A stretch of 64,000 bases of DNA, taken from positions 5,191,300-5,255,299 of the forward strand of contig NZ_GG657738.1 of assembly GCF_000158815.1 (NCBI RefSeq), read 5' to 3'. Position numbers and translations under genes: made by a program. The DNA comes from Micromonospora sp. ATCC 39149. GTDB lineage: Bacteria > Actinomycetota > Actinomycetes > Mycobacteriales > Micromonosporaceae. Below are positions 18,447 to 30,460 of the stretch, in pieces. The notes under the pieces were generated by a model, which searched no databases, was not told the origin of the DNA, and saw only the letters and a list, made by a program, of their open reading frames with translations. Positions within the stretch are counted from its first letter, which is position 1, and each line of letters opens with the position of its first letter.

Positions 18447-19204
18447 ACCCGTTCGACCTGAGCGGCCGGCTGGCCGTGGTGACCGGCTGCCGGCGTGGCA
18501 TCGGCCTGGCGATGGCCGAGGCCCTGGCGGCGGCGGGCGCCGACGTGATCGGCGTGAGCGCCGCGCTGGAGGACACCGGCAGCGAGGTCGCGGAGCGGGT
18601 GGCGGCCCACGGCCGCTCCTTCGTCCCGTACCGGGCGGACCTGTCCGACCGGGCCGCCGTCCGCGCGCTGGCCGGGTGGCTCGGCGAGCGCGAACGGCCC
18701 GTCGACATCCTCGTCAACAATGCCGGCACGATCCGCCGCGCCCCGGCCGCCGAGCACACCGACGAGGACTGGGACCACGTGCTGGAGGTCGATCTCACCG
18801 CCCCGTTCGTGCTCGCCCGCGAGATCGGCCGGGACATGGTCCGGCGGGGCAGCGGGAAAATCATCTTCACCGCGTCGATGCTGAGCTTCCAGGGCGGCGT
18901 GACCGTGCCCGGCTACGCCGCCGCGAAGTCCGGCGTCGCCGGGCTGACCCGGGCGCTGGCCAACGAGTGGGCGCGGCACGGTGTCAACGTCAACGCGATC
19001 GCGCCGGGCTACATCGGCACGGACAACACCCAGGCGCTGCGGGAGCAGCCGGAGCGGAACCGGGCCATCCTGGAGCGGATCCCGGCCGGCCGCTGGGGTC
19101 GACCCGACGACCTCGCCGGGGTCACCGTCTTCCTCGCCTCCGATGCGGCGGCCTACGTGCACGGCACGATCATCCCGGTCGACGGTGGTTGGCTCGGCCG
19201 CTGA
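18443..19204 (+). CDS. short-chain dehydrogenase, KduD-like
   Basis: 253 aa Rossmann enzyme. Cofactor motif TGCRRGIG, NNAG at about residue 92, catalytic Ser in SMLSFQGG and the YAAAK Tyr-Lys pair. The C-terminal GYIGTDNTQALREQPERN segment and ERIPAGRWGRPDDLAG are hallmarks of 2-dehydro-3-deoxy-gluconate dehydrogenases (KduD). Here it most plausibly oxidises the keto-deoxy product of the fuconate dehydratase; L-fucose dehydrogenase activity is the alternative. The final hydrolase or aldolase is not in the window. Confidence 0.85.
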   Translation: MNPFDLSGRLAVVTGCRRGIGLAMAEALAAAGADVIGVSAALEDTGSEVAERVAAHGRSFVPYRADLSDRAAVRALAGWLGERERPVDILVNNAGTIRRAPAAEHTDEDWDHVLEVDLTAPFVLAREIGRDMVRRGSGKIIFTASMLSFQGGVTVPGYAAAKSGVAGLTRALANEWARHGVNVNAIAPGYIGTDNTQALREQPERNRAILERIPAGRWGRPDDLAGVTVFLASDAAAYVHGTIIPVDGGWLGR

Positions 19205-19740
19205 GTAGCGGGGCCGAACCAGGCGGGCAGCGCGCGGACCGGATCCCACCTGCCGGTGCGCATTCCGGCCCGCTGCACGTGGGCGAGCCGGGCGCGGGGT
19301 GCCCGTGGCGGTGGACCGTGGCGCCGTGGTTCGCGGGGCGCACGCGTTTCGGCGTGTGCGCGGCCGAGGCGGCGTGGGACGGCGCGCGGTGACCGCCGAA
19401 CCGGCGAGCCAGCCCCTCGTTGACAGCAAACATCACACGTATTACGTTAACGTTAATCGATGTAAAGAGACTGCCTTCCCGGGTGGCGGGGGCCAACCAG
19501 CAGCGGGGATCGGGAGCTGACCCGCTGACCGGGGCCCATTCGGTCCGGACGCAAACCGGAGGGCGGGCCCGGCAGGCAACGAATCGGTCCGGTGGCGGGC
19601 AGCCGGCCAGTCGGCACACTGCCCGTCGGCGACGGTACCTGGTGACTCCGCGTCGCCTGCGCCGTTCTCATCCGTACCGCGGGTCGGTCGCATCCCCGGG
19701 GCCTACCCGCCGCATGCCTGATCCCAGAAGGAGATGCCCC
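19205..19740 (+). promoter_or_regulatory. intergenic region with promoter and palindromic operator for the esterase gene
   Basis: No gene seen in 536 bases. A strong consensus promoter is present: TTGACA at 19420-19425, 17-base spacer, TACGTT at 19443-19448. The perfect palindrome ACGTTAACGT (19444-19453) overlaps the -10 box and is followed by TAATCGATGTAAA. A repressor there would block transcription; LacI-family control, usual for secreted carbohydrate enzymes, is inference. The leader to the gene is about 290 bases. Confidence 0.55.
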
Positions 19741-21114
19741 ATGTTGAGACATCGGCTCGTCGTCGGTGCTGTGGCGGGCGCGGCAGCGCTCGTCCTCGCG
19801 GTCGGCGGCGCGGCGATCGCCGCCGGAGCCGGCCCGGTCGCGTACGCGAAGGATGTCACTCCTCTCGCGGCGACCGCCGGGTGCGGCCAGGCCCCGACGT
19901 TGACCAGCGGCACGCGCACGATCTCCAGCGGCGGCCAGAACCGTTCGTTCATCCTGCGGATCCCCGACAACTACGACCGCAACCGCCCCTACCGGTTGAT
20001 CTTCGCGTTCCACTGGAACGGCGGCACCGCCAACGAGGTCGACTCGGGCGGCACCAGCGGATACCCCTGGTCCTACTACGGGCTCCGGGCGCTGTCGAAC
20101 AACTCGGCGATCTTCGTCGCGCCCCAGGGCATCGGCAACGGCTGGGCGAACACCAGCGGCCGGGACCTCACCTTCGTCGACGACATGATGAGGCAGATCG
20201 AAGCAGGTCTGTGCGTCGACACCACGCAACGCTTCGCCATGGGCTTCAGCTACGGCGGCGGCATGAGCTACGCCATCGCCTGCGCCCGGGCGACGGTCTT
20301 CCGCGCGGTCGCGGTCTACGCCGGCGCGGAGCTGAGCGGTTGCAGCGGCGGCACCCAACCCATCGCGTACATCGGCATCCACGGTCTCCGGGACAACGTC
20401 ATCCCGATCTCGACCGGACGGTCGCTGCGCGATCGGTTCGTCAGGAACAACGGCTGCACCCCGCAGAACCCGCCGGAGCCGGCGCCGGGCAGCCTCACGC
20501 ACACCCTCACCTACTACTCGGGATGCCGGGCCGGCTACCCGGTGGCCTGGGCGCCGTTCGACGGCCCGCACGCCCCCAACGCCGTGGACGGCTCCGCCGA
20601 CCCCTTCGCGCCCGGCGAGAACTCCTGGACCAGGCCCGTGGTGTGGAGCTTCTTCACCCAGTTCGACGGCACCACCCCGCCGACCCCCACGCCGACCCCC
20701 ACGGTGACCCCCACCGGCGGGCCCCAGCAGGGCAAGCAGATCGTGGGCGGCCAGTCCGGGCGCTGCGTCGACGTGCCCAACGGCAGCACCACCAACGGCG
20801 TCCAGACGCAGCTGTGGGACTGCACCGGCGTCACCGCCCAACGCTGGACCCTCACCGCGAGCAGGCAACTCCAGGTGTACGGCAGCAAGTGCCTCGACGC
20901 CAGCGGCGCGGGCACCAGCAACGGCACCCAGGTGATCATCTGGGACTGCCACGGCGGTGCCAACCAGCAGTGGAACGTCAACGCCAACGGCACCATCACC
21001 AACGCCCAGTCCGGGCTCTGCCTGGACGCCAACGCCGCAGGCACCGCCAACGGCACCAAGCTCATTCTCTGGTCCTGCAACGGCGGCGCCAACCAGCAGT
21101 GGAGCCTGCGCTGA
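19741..21114 (+). CDS. secreted polyhydroxybutyrate depolymerase/feruloyl-type esterase with ricin B-type lectin domain
   Basis: 457 aa. Signal peptide, then an alpha/beta-hydrolase of the LpqC/CE1 kind: FIFAFHWNGG-like oxyanion region (LIFAFHWNGG), nucleophile in GFSYGGGMS, Asp candidate in GLRDNVIP and His in FDGPHAPN. A PT-repeat linker (PPTPTPTPTVTPTGG) leads to a C-terminal ricin-type beta-trefoil of about 125 residues with three QxW-type repeats (AQRWTL, NQQWNV, NQQWSL), which bind sugars. Likely releases acyl or feruloyl groups from plant polysaccharide outside the cell. AAGGAG precedes the ATG. Confidence 0.9.
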   Translation: MLRHRLVVGAVAGAAALVLAVGGAAIAAGAGPVAYAKDVTPLAATAGCGQAPTLTSGTRTISSGGQNRSFILRIPDNYDRNRPYRLIFAFHWNGGTANEVDSGGTSGYPWSYYGLRALSNNSAIFVAPQGIGNGWANTSGRDLTFVDDMMRQIEAGLCVDTTQRFAMGFSYGGGMSYAIACARATVFRAVAVYAGAELSGCSGGTQPIAYIGIHGLRDNVIPISTGRSLRDRFVRNNGCTPQNPPEPAPGSLTHTLTYYSGCRAGYPVAWAPFDGPHAPNAVDGSADPFAPGENSWTRPVVWSFFTQFDGTTPPTPTPTPTVTPTGGPQQGKQIVGGQSGRCVDVPNGSTTNGVQTQLWDCTGVTAQRWTLTASRQLQVYGSKCLDASGAGTSNGTQVIIWDCHGGANQQWNVNANGTITNAQSGLCLDANAAGTANGTKLILWSCNGGANQQWSLR

Positions 21115-21180
21115 TCCGCGACCTTCTCCGTCACCGTCCCGCCGGGACGCCCCTCGGGCGTATCCCCCGTTGACGGCGGT

Positions 21181-21208
21181 CGGCCCGGCGTCTCGACCCG
21201 CCGGGCCG
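21181..21208. terminator. hairpin between convergent genes
   Basis: CGGCCCGGCG (21181-21190) pairs perfectly with CGCCGGGCCG (21199-21208) over an 8-base loop, between the convergent esterase and lhr genes. No U-tract, as is usual in this GC range. Confidence 0.5.
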
Positions 21209-21255
21209 GCCGCGTCAGCTTCCCGGTTGCTCGCGTCGCCACCGCCGGGCAGCGG

Positions 21256-25947
<4,692 letters not shown>

Positions 25948-26101
25948 CCGCGTGGGCCGGACCGCCGGGCCGGTCCGGAGCCGTCCCGCTGGTCGGGTTA
26001 GGGATGAAATGAGAGCTTGCTCCGTTAAGCCTTACTTAACTGCTTGCTTCCATGCCGCAACCTAAAGTAACTTCACCGCAGCGAGTTGTGAAGGAGGTCG
26101 G

Positions 26102-26449
26102 ATGGCCGTCGAGGAGCAAGGCGCCGGGCCGGGCACCGACGTGCTCATCCGCAAGGTCGACAGCCATCTTGCCGCACTCCGCGCCGGGCTGCACGGCCCC
26201 GAGCTGGAGCTCGCCGAACGGCTCGCGGCCTGCCTGCGCGAGCTGGTCCGCGAGACCGCCCAGTCCAGCGCCGCCGACCGGGGGCAGGTCCGCGCCGCCG
26301 TGCACTTCTTCGTCCTGCGCCGGGAGAGCCGGGGGCGACTGCTCTCCGTGCGTTCCCTCGCCGCCGCCCAGCGCGTGGTCAACAAGGTCGTCCTCCAGCT
26401 CGACCGCCCCGACCTGCTCGTGGAGAACCGCCGCGACCTGTTGGTGTGA
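26102..26449 (+). CDS. small helical protein, unrecognised
   Basis: 115 aa, almost entirely charged amphipathic helix (ELELAERLAACLRELVRETAQ, VRAAVHFFVLRRESRGR). No domain recognised. AAGGAGG lies 6 bases before ATG 26102, codon bias fits the genome, and it ends 5 bases before the convergent DUF4139 gene, so it is likely real. The upstream 150 bases are AT-richer (CTTAACTGCTTGC, CCTAAAGTAAC) and probably hold its promoter. No signal peptide or membrane segment. Confidence 0.6.
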   Translation: MAVEEQGAGPGTDVLIRKVDSHLAALRAGLHGPELELAERLAACLRELVRETAQSSAADRGQVRAAVHFFVLRRESRGRLLSVRSLAAAQRVVNKVVLQLDRPDLLVENRRDLLV

Positions 26450-26454
26450 AACCG

Positions 26455-28047
26455 TCACTCCCGCCAGCCGGCCAGCTCGACCCCCTTGGCGAGTTCGACC
26501 CGGAAGCCCATGGTGATCTCGCCGCTCGCCCCCGGTTCGAGCCGCAACCGCCAGGTCAGCTCGCCCAGCTCGGTGCGCTCGTCCGGCGGCGGGGCGAGGG
26601 TGGCCTCCCGGACGACCACCGACTCGTCGCGGGACACCGGCAGTTGGTCGCGTACCTCCACGGTCGCGGGCCGGGGCGTGTGGTTGGCCACGCTGATCCG
26701 GTACTCCACGTCCCGCCGTCGGGTCGAGCCGAGCGTGGCCCGGGCGTCGGCACGGCGGCCCAGCTTCCGTTCCACCCGTACCCGATCGTCCACCCCGAGC
26801 GCCAGCTCGGTCTCCTCGCCGGGCGCCCATGTCGGCAGCCGGGTCGCGGCGACGAAATCGGCGCCGTGGAAGACCGCCGCCGGGCCGGGGAGCAGCGTGT
26901 GTGCCGAGGTGTTGCGGACCGTGGCCCGCAGGTGCGCCTCGGCCGCGCGGACCGGCACGGTCACGTGGTCCAGCCGGGCGGGCAGCTCCAGCACGGCGAT
27001 GGTGGCCCGGTACGCGCTGCCGTCAGCCGGCACCGCGACCGGGCGGGCCGGCCGGTAGGTGGCCGCGCTGACCCCCTGCTCGACCCTGGCCACGCTCTGC
27101 CGCACCTTGGGCTGAGGCACGCCGGTCCGGGCCGACCCACCGACCGCGTCGGCCGCCGCCCCGGAAGGCGGCGCGGGCGCCGGCACCGCGCCGAAGCTCG
27201 CCGCCGGCATGGCCGCCCGCGGCATCGGCCGGACCCGGTCGAGATACCAGGTCGACAGCTCGGGTACGCCGGTCGCCGCCGCCGGACGGGCCGTCGAGAG
27301 CTGGAGTACGCACTCCGGCCAGTCCTCGCCGGTGTCCTGACTGACCAGGCCGAACCAGGTCACGGTCACGGTGTCGTCGACCAGCCGCAGGTCGTAGGAA
27401 GGCTGCCAGCGGGCCCCGTCGACCAGGTAGGTCAGCTCCAGGTCCAGCTCGGCGTCGTCGACGTCCACCGACACGGTCACCTCGGCGGCCAACCGGTCCG
27501 GCTCCCGCTTGCCGCTCGCGGCCTCAAGCTGCCGTTGCACGACCGCCAGTTCCTCGGTCAGCTCCGTCCGCCGCCGGGTCAACCCGCGTCGGCGGCCGTG
27601 CGAGTCGGCGAGCTGGCCGGCCACCGAGTCGGTGAAGGTGACCACGTCGGCCGGCTCGGCGTCACCGGCGGCGAGCGCGCGGGCGTACGTGCCGCCGGCC
27701 CGCTCGGCGAGCCCGGCGAGGAACTGCCCCCGCTGCGCCTCGATCCCGTACGCGTCGTCGACCTCGGCCAGCTCGTCGGCCAGTTCCCGGCTCCGCTGCT
27801 CCCACTCGCGGATCTGCCCGTCGGCGCTGCGTGCCTGCCGCCACGTGGTCACGTCCACGCCGAGCACGGTGGCCGCGCCCCGGCCGCCGACCCGCAGCGA
27901 GTCCCGCCGCAGCCCCAGCGGCAACGGCGCGACGCGTACCCGGTGCTCACCGGCGGCCAGTCGGGCGCTGCCGCGGCGGGTGACCCGGGCCCGGTCCGGA
28001 TAGACGGTGACGCCGACGACGGGTGCTTCGATCTCCACTGCCCTCAC
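26455..28047 (-). CDS. DUF4139 domain protein (mucoidy inhibitor A-like)
   Basis: 530 aa from GTG 28047. N-terminal DUF4140-like strand EAPVVGVTVYPDRARVTRRG, a helical coiled segment (QIREWEQRSRELADELAEVDDAYG), then the large DUF4139 beta-domain with YLVDGARWQPSYDLRL and SQDTGEDWPECVLQLSTARP, both diagnostic. Family function is not established; no signal peptide is visible. An upstream in-frame ATG at 28200 exists, but the family N-terminus and codon pattern favour 28047, although its ribosome site is weak. Confidence 0.8.
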   Translation of the reverse strand: MRAVEIEAPVVGVTVYPDRARVTRRGSARLAAGEHRVRVAPLPLGLRRDSLRVGGRGAATVLGVDVTTWRQARSADGQIREWEQRSRELADELAEVDDAYGIEAQRGQFLAGLAERAGGTYARALAAGDAEPADVVTFTDSVAGQLADSHGRRRGLTRRRTELTEELAVVQRQLEAASGKREPDRLAAEVTVSVDVDDAELDLELTYLVDGARWQPSYDLRLVDDTVTVTWFGLVSQDTGEDWPECVLQLSTARPAAATGVPELSTWYLDRVRPMPRAAMPAASFGAVPAPAPPSGAAADAVGGSARTGVPQPKVRQSVARVEQGVSAATYRPARPVAVPADGSAYRATIAVLELPARLDHVTVPVRAAEAHLRATVRNTSAHTLLPGPAAVFHGADFVAATRLPTWAPGEETELALGVDDRVRVERKLGRRADARATLGSTRRRDVEYRISVANHTPRPATVEVRDQLPVSRDESVVVREATLAPPPDERTELGELTWRLRLEPGASGEITMGFRVELAKGVELAGWRE

Positions 28048-28345
28048 GGCGGCGACGATAGCCGGACCGTGCTCGTGCTCCCGACCCTTTGGACCGGCTG
28101 CGGGGCGGGCGGTCCGGTGCAGCGAGTCGACCCGCGATGTCGTCGGAGGAGTCGTTCTCCGGACACTGTTATTGCTAGAAAAGCCCATAGAGCCCACCAA
28201 TCGGACGGGCGCTGACCGTCCTGCTTGTCCACCGCCGCCATGATGCTTACGTCACCCGGCGCCGTCCTGACAGGTCGTGACGACACGCGGTGAAGACCGG
28301 TTCGCGTTCCACGGGGTACGCCAGGAAAGAGCGGGGCTACGTCAA

Positions 28346-29491
28346 GTGCGGGCACTGAAGCGCGGAATGGCCTTACTCGTCGTCATCGCGGCCCTGCCGA
28401 TTGCGGCATGCGACAGCCCGCAAGCCGATTCGGGGGATTCCACTCCAGAGCCGCGGGGCGCCTACGTCGTCACGACCGACTGGTCGCAGGAGGGGGCGAC
28501 CCTGAAGGGCGTCTCCGTCGGCGCGGTCGTCGCGGTCACGGTCGACGTCTCGGGCCTCGATGTCGATCTCGACTGCGCCCGGAGGTTGGCGTACCGGAAA
28601 GTGGAGGAGGTGCGCTGGCAACTGCTGCGGCAGGGCTGTGCCGAGATCACCGGTCCGGCCGGGGACGAGGAGGAGAAGGCGGCGCAGGAGGCCGCCGTCC
28701 GGGACGGACTGGGCCGGTGGGACCCCGGCCTCTGGGCGCGGACGACTCGTTGGTTCACGGAGCACTGGCAGGTCGTCAAGGACGTCTTTGGATTCGTCGT
28801 CAGCATCCTCGGGCTGGGCTTCGTCACCGCCTTCATCGGCAGGATGTGGGCCAAGCGCTACGAGAAGCGCATCCACGTCGTGCTGTTGGGCTCGCCGGGT
28901 TCCGGCAAGACGCAGCTCTGGCGGAAGTGGAAGGACGACAGCGCTCCCTTCGCGGACTCCCGACCGACCGTCGGGGTGGCGCGGACCCCGGCCTTGGAGC
29001 CGGTTCCGTACGGGAAGTACACGCTGATCCCGCGCATCACCGACACGGCCGGAAGTGAGCCGTGGGAGATCCGGAACCAGCTGAACCAGTCGCCGCGCCG
29101 AGCCAAGCGCGTCCTCGTCTTCGTGCTGGCTCCCCGCGCGGACAACGCGGCCGGGGTCGGGGCGGGCTTCGATCCCCGCTACGTTGCCGAACAGAAGGGG
29201 TACGCCAGCGTGCCGCGTGCGGTGCTCGGAGATCGCAGGCTGAACCGAAAGCTGGACCTGGTGATCGTCTTCGGTACCAAGTTCGACCTACTGTCGAACA
29301 GTTCCCCGGAGGATTCCAGCGCCAAGGGCATCCGGGATCAGTTCGACAGCCAGTTCCAGGAGCACCGCAACCTGATCGAGGGCATCTGCAAGAAGAACAG
29401 GATTCCCTTCGTCTGGATCGTGGGGAGCGCCAAGACCGGGTGGGGCGTGCAGCAAATCCGCGAGAGCATCCGGAAGGTGGTCATGTCGTGA
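28346..29491 (+). CDS. predicted lipid-anchored, membrane-spanning P-loop GTPase
   Basis: 381 aa from GTG 28346. Residues 1-22 form a lipoprotein signal (VRALKRGMALLVV..., lipobox IAAC with Cys22). A roughly 120-residue region predicted outside the membrane follows, then one hydrophobic segment at about 147-166 (VFGFVVSILGLGFVTAFIG) and the basic stop-transfer KRYEKR. The cytoplasmic part is a P-loop GTPase: G1 GSPGSGKT (182-189), G3 DTAG (233-236), G4 TKFD (311-314) and G5 SAK (361-363). An earlier GTG at 28277 is in frame but would put 23 residues before the signal peptide. The next gene overlaps its stop. This topology, exported domain plus helix plus GTPase, matches no family I know. Confidence 0.7.
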   Translation: MRALKRGMALLVVIAALPIAACDSPQADSGDSTPEPRGAYVVTTDWSQEGATLKGVSVGAVVAVTVDVSGLDVDLDCARRLAYRKVEEVRWQLLRQGCAEITGPAGDEEEKAAQEAAVRDGLGRWDPGLWARTTRWFTEHWQVVKDVFGFVVSILGLGFVTAFIGRMWAKRYEKRIHVVLLGSPGSGKTQLWRKWKDDSAPFADSRPTVGVARTPALEPVPYGKYTLIPRITDTAGSEPWEIRNQLNQSPRRAKRVLVFVLAPRADNAAGVGAGFDPRYVAEQKGYASVPRAVLGDRRLNRKLDLVIVFGTKFDLLSNSSPEDSSAKGIRDQFDSQFQEHRNLIEGICKKNRIPFVWIVGSAKTGWGVQQIRESIRKVVMS

Positions 29492-30309
29492 GCGTTCGGA
29501 CGCTGTTCGCCGGCTCAGCCGGCGGGACGGGCGGCGGGCCGCCGTCGGTCGCGCCGCTCGTCTTCGGATTCATGCCCGGGGTCCAGCACGGGCTGGTGAT
29601 CGGCGAGCTGGGCACCCTCTCCGAGGCCCAGAACCACCGGGTCCATGAGCTGGCGGGATTCCTCGCCGGCGAGGTGGGCGCGACGCGCCTGCCGGCCGGC
29701 GTCTCGTGCGGACTGGGAGGAGCCAGGCTCCTTCTGGTCAGCATCCCGGTCGAGGCGGTGGAGAGCGGCTCCGGCCGGGCGGGCCTCTGCGTGACCCTCG
29801 GCTTCGTCGTCTCGAGCCGGGCCGAGCCGGAGCTGTGGGTGCACATTCTCGCTGCCATGGTCGCGGCCGTCGCCCGGTCGTGCGCGGTGACGCGGCCCGG
29901 TACTCGGAGGGCCGCCGACGCGCTGGCTAACCGGCTACAGGGCCCGGACGGCGACGCGGTCCGACGCGAGCTGGCACCGGCGCTGGCGGGGCTGGGCACG
30001 TTCTTCTCCGGTCTGATCGGCAAGCGGGTGGTCGGCGACGCCGCGCCCGCCCTCGGGGAATCGGGCCACGACCCCGCCTACCTGCTGGCGGAGCTCCTGG
30101 CGGCAGCCTTCCGGCACGGGGAGGGTGAGGTCGTCGCCAGGTACCTGCCATTCGGTGGCCTGCCGGGCCCTGGCTCGACGCAGTTCGCCGATGCCTCCCT
30201 GCTGCGCTTCTTCGCCGGCGGGGCGGTGGTGGGCGAGTACCTGCCCCCGGGATCTGGCGGTTCCGCCTCGGGTGGGATCAGGGGTGTGATCGGGAAGCTT
30301 CTCAGGTGA
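29488..30309 (+). CDS. unrecognised partner of the membrane GTPase
   Basis: 273 aa, GTG overlapping the GTPase stop (GTGA), so almost certainly co-translated. N-terminus Gly-rich; residues about 25-130 alternate short strands and helices (LVFGFMPGVQHGLVIGELG, ARLLLVSIPVEAVE, AGLCVTLGFVVSS, LWVHILAAMVAAVARS). That layout could suit a roadblock/longin-like GTPase partner, but I see no diagnostic motif. The C-terminal half is helical, then Gly/Ser-rich, ending in basic RGVIGKLLR. No signal peptide. It is followed by 151 bases before the Mrp operon. Confidence 0.6.
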   Translation: MSVRTLFAGSAGGTGGGPPSVAPLVFGFMPGVQHGLVIGELGTLSEAQNHRVHELAGFLAGEVGATRLPAGVSCGLGGARLLLVSIPVEAVESGSGRAGLCVTLGFVVSSRAEPELWVHILAAMVAAVARSCAVTRPGTRRAADALANRLQGPDGDAVRRELAPALAGLGTFFSGLIGKRVVGDAAPALGESGHDPAYLLAELLAAAFRHGEGEVVARYLPFGGLPGPGSTQFADASLLRFFAGGAVVGEYLPPGSGGSASGGIRGVIGKLLR

Positions 30310-30460
30310 CCACGGGGCGTGGCCGGCGGACGCCAGCCGCGCACTGCCGCCAACTCCCGCGAATTCCGGTAAAACCGCCCGTCGGGCCGGAAACTGGCGT
30401 CTGATCGCTGTTAGGCGTCTCCCCTCGGGCGCGCTGCTGCCACCTCGACCGGGAGCGCGG

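Noticed and set aside
19205..19392. small coding region after the SDR gene (frame ending AAEAAWDGAR)
   Set aside because: Only the tail of a shifted frame through the SDR gene; no start codon with a ribosome site and no family match.
28346..30309. classification of the GTPase pair as an MglA/MglB or known GTPase-associated defence system
   Set aside because: G4 is TKFD, the topology differs, and the partner shows none of the motifs I know from those systems.
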